Below are positions 23,559-34,152 of a stretch of 64,000 bases of DNA, piece after piece. Made by a program: the position numbers and the translations under genes. The stretch is taken from NCBI GenBank assembly GCA_028752905.1, contig JAQNBH010000011.1, forward strand, positions 28,796,678 to 28,860,677, in the 5' to 3' direction. Within the stretch, counting starts at the first letter, position 1. Every line of letters begins with the position of its first letter. This DNA comes from Cladorhizidae sp. MBARI D1340-BT2 (taxonomy: Eukaryota > Porifera > Demospongiae > Poecilosclerida > Cladorhizidae). Under the pieces are notes generated by a model. The model was not told the DNA's origin and did no database searches. It was given only the letters and a program-made list of their open reading frames with translations.

Positions 23559-24765
23559 GATGCAACCTAGGTATAGCCAGGCAGTTGATACAACCTAGGT
23601 ATACCCAGACAGTTGTGGCAAACAAGGTATACCCAGGCAGTTTATCCAACCTGGGTATACCCAGGCAGTTGATGCAACCTAGGTATACCCAGGCAGCTGA
23701 TGCAACCTAGGTATAGCCAGGCAGTTGATACAACCTAGGTATACCAGGCAGTTGATGCAACCTAGATATACTCAGGCTGCAACCTAGGTATAGGCAGTCA
23801 ATTGATGCAAACTAGGTATACCCAGGCATTTGATGCAACCAAGGTATACACAGGCAATTGATGCAACCTAGGTATACCCAGGTAGATGATGCAATTAGGT
23901 ATACCCAAGCAGTGAATGCAACCTAGGTATACCCAGACATCTGATGCAACATAGGTATACCCAGGCAGTTGATATAACCAAGGTATACCCAGGCAGCTGA
24001 TGTAACTTAAGTATATACAGGCAATGGATGCAACCTAGGTATACCCAGGCAGTTGATGTAACCTAGGATACCCAGGCAGCTGATACAATCTAGGTATACC
24101 CAGGCAATGGATGGAACCTAGGTATACCCAGGCAGCTGATACAATCTAGGTATACGCAAGCAGTTGATGCAACCTAGGTATACCAAGGTAGCTGATACAA
24201 TCTAGGTATACCCAGGCAGCTGATACAATCTAGGTATACACAGGCAATTGATGGAACCTAGGTATACCCAGGCCACTGATACAACCTAGGTATACCCAGG
24301 AAGTTGTTGCAACTTAGGTATACCCAGACAGCTGATGCAACATAGGTATACCCAGGTAGTTGATGCAACCTAGGTATAGCCAGGCAGCTGATGTAACCTA
24401 AGAATACACAGGCAATGGATGCAACCGAGGTATAGCCAGGCATCTGATGCATACTAGGTATACTCAGGCAATTGATGCAACCTAGGTATACCCAGGCAGC
24501 TGATGCAACCTAAGTATACCTAGGAAGCTGATACAACCTAGGTATACTCAGACAGTTGATGCAACCTAGGTATACCCAGGCAGCTGATACAATCAAGGTA
24601 TACCCAGGCAATTGATGGAACCTAGGTATACCCAGGCAGCTGATACAAGCTAGGTATACCCAGGCAGTTAATGCAACCTAGGTATACCAAGGCATCTGAT
24701 ACAATCTAGGTATAACCAGGCAATTGATGCAATCTAGGTATACCCAGGCGGCTGATACAACCTAG
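23554..24765. repeat. Satellite array A, segment 2
   Basis: The same 28-bp repeat as at the left, running from the hAT right terminus to the 5' LTR of G2. Its first units continue the variant order seen near 8141-8220 (CAGCTGATGCAACC, then TATAGCCAGG, then GTTGTGGCAAACAAGG), confirming that the hAT element split one array. No gene. Confidence 0.96.
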
Positions 24766-25177
24766 TGTCAGGGGCCGCCTGACATGGCCAAGCATGGCCA
24801 TAACCTGTAGCTCGAGGTAGCTTATATCTGTTAGTTCTAATTAGCTAACCATGGTTAATTACTGTTAATTGATGTGGTTCACACCTGGATTTATACAGGC
24901 TTATGTGTCTCTACCTGTCATCTGTATGTTTGACTTTGGACTGTGCATTATAAGGTGTTAGCCATATGTCACTTACTGTGTGAGGCTGGGAGTGGTTATA
25001 AAAAAACCTGCCAGCCAAACTGTTTTAGTCTACTGTTGTTGCTTTGAGTAATAAAACTTAGTCTAACTTTATACCCTAAATTTCTCTGGGTAGACTAGGC
25101 GACTTACTCCTAGCTGTTAGGGTCTGGTGGCAGCAATACCTACCATATTGGGACTAGGCAGAAGTTGAACCCCAACA
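24766..25177 (+). repeat. G2 5' LTR (solo in this element)
   Basis: Starts TGTCAGGGGCCGCC and ends CCCCAACA, followed by CA and TGGTGGCAGCGG. It has TATAAAA at 24997-25003 and AATAAA at 25050-25055. The end was placed by analogy with G1; there is no second LTR to compare. Confidence 0.85.
24997..25003 (+). promoter_or_regulatory. TATA box in G2 LTR
   Basis: TATAAAA, 53 bases before AATAAA, a spacing similar to that in the G1 LTR. Likely promoter of the ancestral element. Confidence 0.55.
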
Positions 25178-25179
25178 CA

Positions 25180-25191
25180 TGGTGGCAGCGG
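25180..25191 (+). other. G2 primer-binding site candidate
   Basis: TGGTGGCAGCGG, the same 12 bases and the same two-base offset from the LTR as in G1. Confidence 0.7.
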
Positions 25192-25242
25192 TTCTCAAGA
25201 ATTTCAATCAGCCATCATCATATCAACCGCTATTTCACAGCC

Positions 25243-26376
25243 ATGAACCAGCCAATACCTTACAACACTAGATCTGGACAGCAAGAGGAGCCACGCGCAG
25301 GGGAGATGGCTGCTGCTTCCCAACCTTCAGCCCGACTAGGAGGAGAAGACTTGCCGATGGACATGCGCCCATGCCTAGATGATAACCTCTTCTCTGAATT
25401 TGTGGAGGGAAACCCACCTTCTCCAATGCAAACTACTTCCCAGGATCCTATGGCAATTTTGGCGCAAGCTATGACTGCCTTGCTAGCCTCTTCAAATGAT
25501 GACAAAAGATTTTGGAGAGAGAGACAAATCAGGATGGAGAGGTTTGAGGAACTCAGTACTCGAAGAGGCAACACTGCAATTGAGGAACAAGCTAGAGCTG
25601 GGGAACGTAAGGAAGCATTGTTCAAGGCGGAACAGCTTGCCAGGAAGAGGTCCAACATACTTCACAATTTGCAGAAGTTGGATGACTCAACAGACCCCGA
25701 AGCATACCTAGAGACATTCGAGGCGGCCATGACAGATGGATCTTTCGACCAAAAGGACTGGCTGTCTATCCTGAGGAAGTTGCTGACGGGTAAGGCATTG
25801 TCCTTCTTCCGGGAGCTGGCAGTAACTGAGGAGACCCCCTACCTGTCCTTCAAAACCTCGTCTCTGGAACGGATGGGTTGCACCATCAAGCAGGCGAGGA
25901 AGATGCTATGGAGTAACCATCTGGGCAACAATACTAGCCCACGAGAACACCTTCAGCCTATCCTCAGAGCCATCACCAGGTTAGGAGAGAACCTGAAAAC
26001 CAAAGCAGATTTCACAGCTGAACTGTTTCAGGGATGTCTATCTGCTTATTACTCTCCCGACACAATTTACAACCTGCGGCATAGTGACCCAAAGGACTCC
26101 TTCCAGATGGTTGAGGAACTACAAGCTATGTGGAAATCAAAGCCGACATGGGAGCCTGGCAGGATGCACAAGCTGAGACCAGACGCCCATACACTCTACA
26201 GCCAACCTAGATGTCACAGAGAAGGATGGACTGCCCCCAAAGATGCCAACCGGACATCCTTCAGAGAAGGTGAGCCTCCTAAAAGTAAGGGCGGGGCCGG
26301 GTCAGCTGGGGGTAAGCTGGGGAGAGGGCCGAAGGGAAACCCTGCACGGTACCAGTTCTCAGGCTGGGCAGGCTAG
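25243..26376 (+). pseudogene. G2 gag (frameshifted before the zinc knuckle)
   Basis: Starts at ATG 25243 (MNQPIPYNTRSGQ). A charged stretch (RERQIRMERFEELSTRR) is followed by the Gag core with LQKLDDSTDPEAYLETFE and LERMGCT, which align with the G1 Gag (RFDQHVDPEAYLQSFE, LERLGCT). The frame closes at TAG 26374-26376, just before the CCHC knuckle, which continues in another frame from about 26384. In G1 the same region is continuous, so a frameshift between about 26290 and 26370 is inferred. Gag would form the particle that packages the element's RNA. Confidence 0.85.
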
Positions 26377-26383
26377 AGGAGGT

Positions 26384-26787
26384 GCATGCTATAATTGTGG
26401 GAAGTTGGGACACTTTAAGAGAGATTGTCCTGAGGCTAACACAACTCTGCGTATGATTCAATTTGAATCTGATGAGGATCCTGCTGGAAGACTCATCAAG
26501 CAAGTGGGTACCATAGGTGGTAGGACAGGTCGCATGCTGGTGGATACAGATGCTAGTCGAACCACTGTACCTGCTAGATTCATAGACCCAGATCAATACA
26601 CGGGTAATGAGAGAGCAAGGCTAGCCCACTTTGGCACTGTTAATATGCCCACAGCCACAGTAAACATCAAAGTGGACGGGTTTGCGAAGTCCATGGAGGT
26701 TTTTGTTGCTAGAAAAGATGCTCCACTTATATTACTGGGTATGGATCACCCAGCAGTAAAGGCTTGGGTTAACCAACGTTCCATCCC
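26384..26787 (+). pseudogene. G2 CCHC knuckle and protease remnant
   Basis: CYNCGKLGHFKRDC (26387 onward) is a CCHC knuckle. The protease motif near 26543 reads VDTDAS: the glycine of the usual D-T/S-G triad is Asp (codon 26549-26551), which should abolish retropepsin activity. Downstream LLGMDHP matches LLGLDHP of G1. The frame (frame 2) differs from both gag and the downstream pol region (frame 1). Confidence 0.8.
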
Positions 26788-26967
26788 GTACTTGATCAGG
26801 GTGATGTACTTGATCAGGGTGATGTACTTGATCAGGGTGATGTACTTGATCAGGGTGATGTACTTGATCAGGGTGATGTACTTGATCAGGGTGATGTACT
26901 TGCTCAGGGTGATGTACTTGATCAGGGTGATGTACTTGATCAGGGTGATGTACTTGATCAGGGTGAT
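26788..26967 (+). repeat. 18-bp minisatellite, 10 copies, in G2 pol spacer
   Basis: GTACTTGATCAGGGTGAT repeated ten times exactly end to end, with one visible variant (CTTGCTCAGG). In the frame that continues into integrase it encodes the hexapeptide LDQGDV over and over. G1 has no such repeat at this point between protease and integrase. Confidence 0.93.
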
Positions 26968-28385
26968 ATCCATGTTCCCATCCATGCCATTACTAGGACT
27001 GGAAGCCAGGCATTAGATAGGGAGTCTGAGGAGAACAGACTAGCCGATGCAAGGGATGGGACCGAGCCCAAGGAGATGGAGTTAGCCACTCCTAAGCTCA
27101 AGACTAAGAGGCGATGTAGGCCCAGGGAAGCTAGGAAGGCTCTAAGTACACCTGTCCCACCAACTGATGTCCCAGTCCCCATCCCTAGTGTTCAGTTGCT
27201 AAGCAGAAGCATAGCTGAGCCTCTGGATGAAGGGAAGGGATGCTCCATTACCATTCCTCAAGAGGAGGGAAGGGCTATTGATGCTGATGTCAATTCTGAA
27301 GTTGATGTGGAGGCTGATAGATTGTTGGATGAGGTTGAGGTGGATGAGGTTGAGGTGGAAGAAGTCTCTTCGGTGGTAGAGGCAGATAGTCTTCATGGAT
27401 TAGAGAGAGGTGATATAACTGAGATTGCCTTGCCCCTCCCCACACATGGGAAAGGGACAGAGGATGTTAAGGAGTTTATCAAGCAGCAGTCAGAAGATGG
27501 GAGTCTGACCGAGTTGAGGAGGAAGGGAAAGAGGAGTATAGATGGCTATATGTTGGATGAGGGAGTATTGGTACACACAAAGCTAGCAGACCCAGGGAGG
27601 GAGTGGACAAGAGTTGTCGTTCCTATCTGTAAGCGTAGAGAAGTTCTTGATGTAGGCCACCGGGGCCTAGCTGGAGGACATTTTTCCCACAATAAGATGG
27701 TCAGTTCCTTATCCCAGCATTTCACTTGGCCAGGGTTACGGAAGGACGCCAGGGCATACTGCAGCACATGACCTGAGTGTCAAAGGTCGAGCAGGCAGCT
27801 GCAACCCAGGGCACCATTAGTGACCACCCCAATCATAGGCGTCCCATACCAACGGTTAGCCTGTGATCTGGTGGGTCCCTTACCTAGGACTAAGAGTGGG
27901 TACCGTTATATCCTGACAGTTATGTGCCTTGGTACTAGGTACCCTTATGCCATTCCCCTCAAGAAGATTGATGCCATCACAGTAGCTGAGGGTCTAATGG
28001 AGGTAATAGCCCACACTGGAATTCCTCAGGAGCTATTATCGGACCAGGGGTCTGTGTTCATAGGACGGGTGAACAAAGAACTGTGTGGACTTCTCAACAT
28101 AGACAAGTTACGTACCACTGCCTACCACCCACAAACCAATGGGATACTCGACAGGTGGCATGGCTGCCTCAAGAGTATGCTTAGGAAGGTAGGAGAGGAT
28201 CAGGAAGATTGGGCTAGACTGTAAAGTTCTGTCTATTAGCTTACAGAGCGATACCCCATGCAGCTACAGGATTTCCCCCGTATGAGCTTGAATTTAAGGG
28301 GACCTTTGGAAGCCATGAAAGAAGGATGGGTGAGAGGGGAGGTTAGTTTCTCTAACACAGTTGACTGGGTCAATGACTTAAGAAG
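26968..28385 (+). pseudogene. G2 integrase, N-terminal zinc and catalytic core (broken)
   Basis: After an acidic spacer (ADRLLDEVEVDEVEVEE) comes the HHCC region (HRGLAGGHFSHNK ... AYCST). A TGA at 27769-27771 replaces the first cysteine of the CxxC pair. The core continues with ACDLVGPLPRT, SDQGSVF and TTAYHPQTNGIL. The catalytic Glu of the D,D35E triad is Asp here (codon 28150-28152, ILDRWHG versus ILERWHG in G1). A one-base deletion near 28222 breaks the frame again. The domain stops at the S3 insertion and resumes at 34516. Integrase would join element DNA to the genome; this copy is dead. Confidence 0.87.
28381..28385. repeat. S3 target-site duplication, left copy (AGAAG)
   Basis: AGAAG, repeated at 34516-34520. 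The G2 integrase frame resumes correctly when one copy is counted, which confirms a 5-bp duplication. Confidence 0.88.
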
Positions 28386-28406
28386 TAGAGAACATTGAAT
28401 GATCCA

Positions 28407-28413
28407 TATATAT
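28407..28413 (+). promoter_or_regulatory. TATA box in S3 LTR
   Basis: TATATAT lies 28-34 bases upstream of A28441, which is the first base of the stretch complementary to the primer site. This is the spacing expected if transcription starts at 28441. Confidence 0.6.
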
Positions 28414-28440
28414 ATTTGATGATCATTACCTTGTTTATTT

Positions 28441-28454
28441 AGTTATATTCAACA
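28441..28454 (+). other. S3 putative transcript 5' end, self-primer sequence
   Basis: AGTTATATTCAACA, exact reverse complement of 28528-28541. In Tf1-type elements the first bases of the mRNA fold back onto the primer-binding site. Also preserved in the 3' LTR (34429-34442). Confidence 0.6.
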
Positions 28455-28527
28455 TTGATTTCATGTGAACATCTATTTTGATTAAGTTCCAATTACATGA
28501 GCAAATAGGATTACTCCTTATTATTTA

Positions 28528-28541
28528 TGTTGAATATAACT
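28528..28541 (+). other. S3 primer-binding site, self-priming type
   Basis: TGTTGAATATAACT begins at the first base after the 5' LTR and has no TGG start for a tRNA CCA end. It pairs perfectly over 14 bases with 28441-28454 of the LTR. This suggests self-primed reverse transcription rather than tRNA priming. Confidence 0.62.
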
Positions 28542-28651
28542 CAAAAACAACTCGCCAAGACAAAGGAACAGTCACCTCGACCATCGAAGCTAAGAAAGAA
28601 GCCAAGAAGAAACTTTCCCAGTTAAAGAGCACCACTGTAACTCGCCCCAAG

Positions 28652-29620
28652 ATGCCTGCTATACAGTGCCTGATAGAAGGCTGTGAGTACCAGATGCCTG
28701 ATGTGGAGCCAGTGATCGTAGTTGCACTTATCACGGCTCACGCAACCAGTCATAGAACGACCAATGGATCAGCACAAACAGCACGAGTTGAGAAGGTAAA
28801 AAGGCCAAGTATATCGTCAGCGGGCACGACGGAAGACTGGCAGTACTTCAAATCAAGGTGGAACGACTATGTAAAAGCCACCAAATTGGAAGGAACCGAC
28901 AGAATCATCCAACTTTTGGAATGCTGCGATGAACAGCTTCGCAGAGACATCACCAGAAATGCTGGAGGCGCCCTTACCGAAATGACAGAGGATGTTGTGT
29001 TTGCAGCCATAAGAAGGTTAGCTGTGAGGGAGGAAAATACTATGGTAGCAAGAGTGACCCTCCATAACATGAGGCAAGATCGTGATGAACCAATACGTGC
29101 CTATGGAGCCAGGTTGAGAGGGAAGGCAAGTGTCTGCAAATTCACACAGCAATGTGCAGGGTGTGGGGCCGAGATGGACTACACCGAAGCCATACTCAGA
29201 GACGTGCTCTGCAGAGGTTTGGAAGACACTGAGGTACAGATGGACCTGTTGGGAGACAAGAACCAAGAGATGACATCGGAACAGGTTCTTAGGTTTGTCG
29301 AAGCAAAGGAGGCAGGCAAAAGATCAGCATCCCACCTACTACTACCACAAGCAATGGATTCAGTGACCGGCAGTTCATACAGAAAACTGAAGAAGCAATC
29401 AGTCAGAGACCCACCTCTAAAGGACCAAGAAGTCTGCACGTACTGTGGGACCAGAGGGAATGGAAGAAGCCCTCCAACAAGAATCAGAAGGACTGAATGT
29501 CCAGCTTTCGGTGCCAAGTACAACCACTGTGGAAGAGACCACCACTTCCAGAAGGTGTGCAAGAACAAACATAGCACACGGTCGACAAGAAGCACTGAAC
29601 ATGAAAATGCAGTATTCGAC
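28652..29620 (+). pseudogene. S3 Gag region
   Basis: First ATG of the pol-compatible frame is 28652 (MPAIQCLIEGCEYQM). The N-terminus holds C-x4-C ... H-x3-H, a zinc-finger-like motif. The capsid-like part includes DWQYFKSRWNDYVKATKL and MVARVTLHNMRQDRDEPIRAYGARLRG. Two Cys/His clusters follow: CTYCGTRGNGRSPP (29434 onward; histidine replaced) and NHCGRDHHFQKVC. This part is still open and in frame with protease and RT, so gag itself looks undamaged apart from the altered first knuckle. Listed as a pseudogene because the downstream pol is broken. Confidence 0.8.
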
Positions 29621-31114
29621 ACACTTTGCGGGGTCGCATCAGGACACGTCAAAAGTACCACCCTGGACCACCACGTCTTCAATCAGTCCTCGAAAGAATG
29701 GTCAAGGATGCAATCCAAGCCCCAACCATACGTCAGGATACGAATGAGCATTGAGTGGGAAGACTACAACCACTTTGGGTTTCCTATCAGGATACCACAG
29801 AAGCAGTCTTTTGTCAGTGCCATGGCTGACACAGGCTGCCAGAGTTGTTTGGCAGGTTTTAAAATCGTGAAAAGACTTGGCCTATCCACCCGAGACCTCA
29901 TCCCTGTCAACCTCAAGATGTACGCAGCTGACAACCATGATATACACATCCTAGGTGCCGTCATACTGAGGTTATCAGGTAAAAACAGCAAGGGAGAAGA
30001 GAAGTCCACCAGGCAAATGGTGTATGTGACTAACAGCACAGACAAATTATTCCTCAGCAGGGAAGCATGCATGGACCTAGGAGTCATCTCAAACAAGTTC
30101 CCCACAATGGACGAAGCAGAGGAAATCAGTCTAAACAACCCCATTTGCGCCACCATCATCTCCCAACCACCACAGGAATGTCAATGCCTCAAAAGGACAA
30201 CGCCACCACCAACCCCTACTTCTCTGCCATACCCAGCCACAGAAGCCAACAGGGAGAAACTTCAGCAATACCTTCTGGATTACTACAGCTCCAGCAACTT
30301 CAACATCTGTGAACATCAGACCCTACCGCTCATGGAAGGCCCACCAATGAGATTAATGATTGACAAACAAGCAACCCCTACTGCTCATCACTCACTCATC
30401 CCGGTACCCCTCCACTGGCAAGACGACGTCAAAGCTGGCCTAGACAGAGACGTGAGACTGGGAGTACTTGAAACTGTACCGATTGGAGAACCAGTCACAT
30501 GGTGTCATCGAATGGTCATTTGTGCCAAAAAGAATGGTAAACCCAGACGGACAATAGATTTCCAAACCCTCAACGTCCATGCCACCAGGGAAACACACCA
30601 CACCCAGTCGCCTTTCCACCAGGCAAGATCCGTCCCTCAAGGAAAGAAAAAAACTGTCTTCGATGCATGGAATGGTTACCACAGCGTACCCCTTCATCCT
30701 GAAGACAGACACTACACTACTTTCATCACCCCTTGGGGCCGCTACAGATACCGTACAGCCCCACAAGGCTATATCGCCTCGGGTGACGGATACACCAGGA
30801 GATACGACGAGATCATATCATCCATCCCAAACAAAACGAAATGCGTGGATGACACCCTCCTATGGTCTGACACAATAGAAGAAAGCTTCTTCCAAGCGGC
30901 TAACTGGTTGGACATCTGTGGCAGACATGGAATCACCCTCAACCCTGAGAAGTTCAGATTTGCTAAAGATGATATCGAATTTGCAGGCTTCGAAATAACC
31001 AAAGACACTGTGAGACCATGCAAGAAATACATAAGGGCCATCTCTGATTTCTCGACCCCACAGAACCTAACAGACGTAAGGTTCTGGTTTGGTTTGGTGA
31101 ACCAGGTGTCATAA
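29621..31114 (+). pseudogene. S3 protease and reverse transcriptase
   Basis: Continues in the gag frame. The protease motif ADTGCQSC lies near 29825. RT begins with PTAHHSLIPVPLHW, then CHRMVICAKKNGKPRRTIDFQTLN, YHSVPLHPEDRHYTTFITPWGRYRYR, and the polymerase site KCVDDTLLW (30839-30865), where the usual Tyr/Phe before x-D-D is Cys. LNPEKFRFAKDDIEFAGF follows. The frame ends at TAA 31112-31114, where NQVS*AFSMADVM shows a single nonsense codon; the same frame continues beyond it. RT copies the element's RNA. Confidence 0.88.
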
Positions 31115-31857
31115 GCATTTAGTATGGCTGACGTTATGCTGCCCTTCCAAGAACTACTCAAGCCCAACAACAAGTTCTACTGGGATGACACACTGCAACA
31201 AGCATTCGAAAAGTCGAAGCTAATCATCATCAACGAAATCCATAGTGGAGTCAAAATCTTTGACAAAACTAAACCCACGTGCCTGGCTACTGATTGGTCA
31301 AAACATGGAATAGGATACTGGCTGTTCCAGAAGCACTGCACCTGTCCCTCCAGGGACTTTTCTGCTGCAAACAAGGCTGGAAAATAACCCTAGTGGGCAG
31401 CAGATTCACACATGCCGCCGAATCCAGGTACGCCCCAATTGAAGGTGAAGCACTGGCAGTGGTAGATGCTCTGGACAAAGCAAGACACTTTGTCCTTGGA
31501 TGCACTAACCTGACTATTGCAGTAGACCACAGACCACTTCTAAAGATATTTGGTGACAGATCTCTAGATCACATCTGCAACACAAGACTGAGGAATCTAA
31601 AAGAAAAAACCCTAAGATACCACTTTAATATGGTTCACATCCCTGGGGTCAAAAACAGAGCCCCTGACACCTTATCAAGACACCCCACAGGCGATTACCA
31701 TCCACCTAAAATGGTCCTCCAAGATGACATACACAGCATCCAAGATGGCACTGTCATTCCCCCCCTTGACATCCCCACTCAACTCATTGCAGGCATCTGC
31801 ACAGAGGACCAACTATACACTCGACAAAAAGCGAAAAACAACTACAGGAGACGCTAA
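31115..31857 (+). pseudogene. S3 RNase H region (frameshifted)
   Basis: ADVMLPFQELLKPN and FYWDDTLQQAFEKSK continue RT into the connection domain in the frame of 28652. LATDWSKHGIGYWL carries the first RNase H acidic residue. A shift near 31355-31385 moves the reading to the frame with CCKQGWKITLVGSRFTHAAESRYAPIEGEALAVV and TIAVDHRPLLKIF, then PGVKNRAPDTLSRHPTG. All the expected acidic positions appear to be present. The enzyme would remove RNA from the RNA-DNA hybrid. Another shift near 31850 leads to integrase. Confidence 0.85.
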
Positions 31858-33262
31858 TTTCCTCCTTACATTCGAACATACCGTAAATTGGGAGCAAGTT
31901 CAAACTGCTACATCATCTGATGACAACATGCTCCTCCTCCTCTCAACCATCGAAGATGGCATTCCAGAATTTAAACACCAACTACCACCGTCCATCAGAG
32001 AATATCACCAATTTAGGAGACATCTGTACAGCAGTGATGGTGTACGAATTTACAAGGACAGAATTGTTATTCCACCGTCCCTGCGACATGCATGCCTGTC
32101 TGCCTTACATGCTGCCCACCAGGGCACATCTGCAATAACATCAAAGGCAAAGCATCAATCTTCTGGCCTGGCATTACAAATGACATCCAAGCCACCAGAG
32201 CCAATTGCTCACACTGCAACAGGATGGCCCCATCTCAAGCAGCACTACCACCTACACCTCCCACCCCATCGGAATACCCATTTCAGTGCATTTGTGCCGA
32301 CTACTTCCACTACCTAGGCTGCAATTATCTTGTCATCATTGAAAGATACTCAAACTGGCCTATAGTGCAGAGAGCTAAAGATGGAGCCCAAGGACTAATC
32401 AATGTCCTAAGACAAACCTTTGCCACTTATGGCATACCAGACGAACTCTCCACAGATGGCGGCCCTGAGTTCATAGCTCACACCACCAGGCAATTCCTAC
32501 GCGATTGGGGGATCCACCACTGCCTTAGCTCGGTGGCATTCCACCACAGCAACTGCAGAGCAGAGATAGGTGTCAAAACCATCAAGAGGTTGATCACCGG
32601 TAATGTCGGGAAAGATGGTGCAATAGACATTGATGCATTCCAGAAAGCCATTCTCCAATATAGGAACACACCTGACCCCAATACCAAACTCTCCCCAGCC
32701 ATGTGTGTCTTTGGAAGACCAACAAAGGATTTAATCCCAATCCTGCCTGGAAAATACCACCCACATCAGACTTGGAAGGAGTCCTTAAACCTAAGAGAAG
32801 AGGCATTAAGACACCGTCATATGTTCCACCAAGACCACTGGAGTGAGCACACCAAAGCCCTAACACCACTACACACAGGCGACAGAGTGGGATCCAAAAC
32901 CAAACTGGGAATCATCCAAACAAATGGGACCGAACGGGAATTGTCATAGAAGTACGCCAGTTTCACCAATACATTATCAGAATAGATGGGTCAGGCAGAC
33001 AAACACTCAGGAACAGAAAATTCCTAAGAAAATATATTCCTGTATATCAACCAGCCAAAAGAAGATCTATCCTGGAGGACATCGCCCACCTGATGACAAG
33101 ACCACATCGCCCACTAATCCATCTCCTATACATCTCGATATACCATGGAAGGACACTACTCCTCTCATGGCTCCAACTGAGACAGAGGAGGCAAGCACCC
33201 CTACATCAACCACAAGCCCCACCCAACTCCCACCAGCCTCCATACCAATTAAGAATCCAATC
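31858..33262 (+). pseudogene. S3 integrase and C-terminal tail (frameshifted)
   Basis: The N-terminal zinc site reads CLSALHAAHQG, then after a shift near 32140-32150 SIFWPGITNDI and CSHCNR. The catalytic triad is intact: D at 32299-32301 (CADYFHYLG), D at 32455-32457 (STDGGPEF), E at 32563-32565 (CRAEIGVKTIKR), with 35 residues between the last two. The C-terminal LRNRKFLRKYIPVY is in a third frame (shift near 32945). The tail is cut by the palindromic element at the TTAA 33263-33266 and continues after 34227. No chromodomain was seen. Confidence 0.85.
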
Positions 33263-33266
33263 TTAA
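33263..33266. repeat. TTAA target duplication, left (palindromic element)
   Basis: TTAA before CTCTTAGACCCC; partner at 34224-34227. Confidence 0.72.
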
Positions 33267-33275
33267 CTCTTAGAC

Positions 33276-33341
33276 CCCGAGCGGCCGGTTTTTCGGCCGA
33301 TACCTAGAGTCGTATATACCCGAGCGGCCGGTTTTTCGGCC
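33276..33341 (+). repeat. Subterminal 23-bp direct repeat pair
   Basis: CCCGAGCGGCCGGTTTTTCG plus GCC occurs at 33276-33298 and 33319-33341, period 43. Each copy contains CGGCCG and CGGCC around a T-run, able to form a small hairpin. It is found only at the left end of the palindromic element; it may bind a transposase. Confidence 0.85.
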
Positions 33342-33390
33342 TTTTGTTTCCCCCCCATTTTTTTAATTATTTTTTTTTTGGCATTATAAT

Positions 33391-34152
33391 CAACTTTAAG
33401 GGGGGGGACATCTGCATTAAAAAAAAATTTTTTTTTACATGTGGTTACAACTTTAGAGCTCAGTAGATTCTGCAAACTTCATGGTATGGACTTGATATAT
33501 AGCTCAAACGATAGGTCTCTCTGTGTGTTCTCTTTTGATACTAAAATATGTTACATAGGTATAACTATAGGCAAGTTACTAGACCCTAAAGCGGAGGGCC
33601 CTAAAAAACCTGCACCCGAAAACCGCCGGCCAAAACCACTCCGAGTTGCGAAGTGCCAAAAAATTAAAAATGGTACGAGTGGCTAGAGAAAGATACAAGG
33701 ACCATTTTGAGTAGGCGTTAAAAATTGATTACCTGGTCAAGCGCGCGTTTGGAAAATTGAAGGCGTTGATGTGTTAACGCCTTCAATTTTCCACCCGCGC
33801 GCTTGACCAGGTAATAAATTTTTAACGCCTAATGAAAAAGGTCATTGCATGCTCTAGGGCTTCCTCTAGCCACTCGTACCAATTTCATTTTTTTTGGCAC
33901 TTAGTTATTCTGGATAGGGACTTTGGGATGCAGGTTTTTTAGATCCCTCCACTTTAGGGTCTAGTAACTTGCCTATATTTACACCTATGAAACATATTGT
34001 AGTATCAAAAGAGACCACACAGAGAGACCTATCTTTTGAGCTATATATCAAGTCCATATCATCAAGTTTGCAGAATCTACTGAGCTCTAAAGTTGTAACC
34101 ACAAGAAAAGGGGGGAAAATTAAAGTTTGAAGATGTCACCCCTTAAACTTTT
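33391..34152. repeat. Long imperfect palindrome (about 370-bp arms)
   Basis: The two arms mirror each other around about 33771. The centre is a perfect 17-bp inverted repeat (33751-33767 and 33776-33792, GGAAAATTGAAGGCGTT) with an 8-base loop. Further out TACCTGGTCAAGCGCGCG, GGTACGAGTGGCTAGAG, GGCAAGTTACTAGACCC and GTGGTTACAACTTTAGAGCT recur inverted. Arms differ by scattered substitutions and small indels. Confidence 0.93.

Larger units (their letters stand above)
28386..28527 (+). repeat. S3 5' LTR (142 bp)
   Basis: Starts TAGAGAACATTG and ends ATTATTTA; the canonical TG...CA ends are absent. It matches 34374-34515 with two differences. It contains TATATAT (28407-28413). Confidence 0.87.

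Noticed and set aside
14509..23561. An 8-bp hAT target duplication
   Set aside because: The flanking octamers AGACGGCT and CAGCTGAT do not match. Empty array sites support 5 bp instead.
33441..34102. Two similar open frames on opposite strands (33441-33686 and 33905-34102)
   Set aside because: They are the two arms of the long palindrome read in mirror image, not a gene pair.
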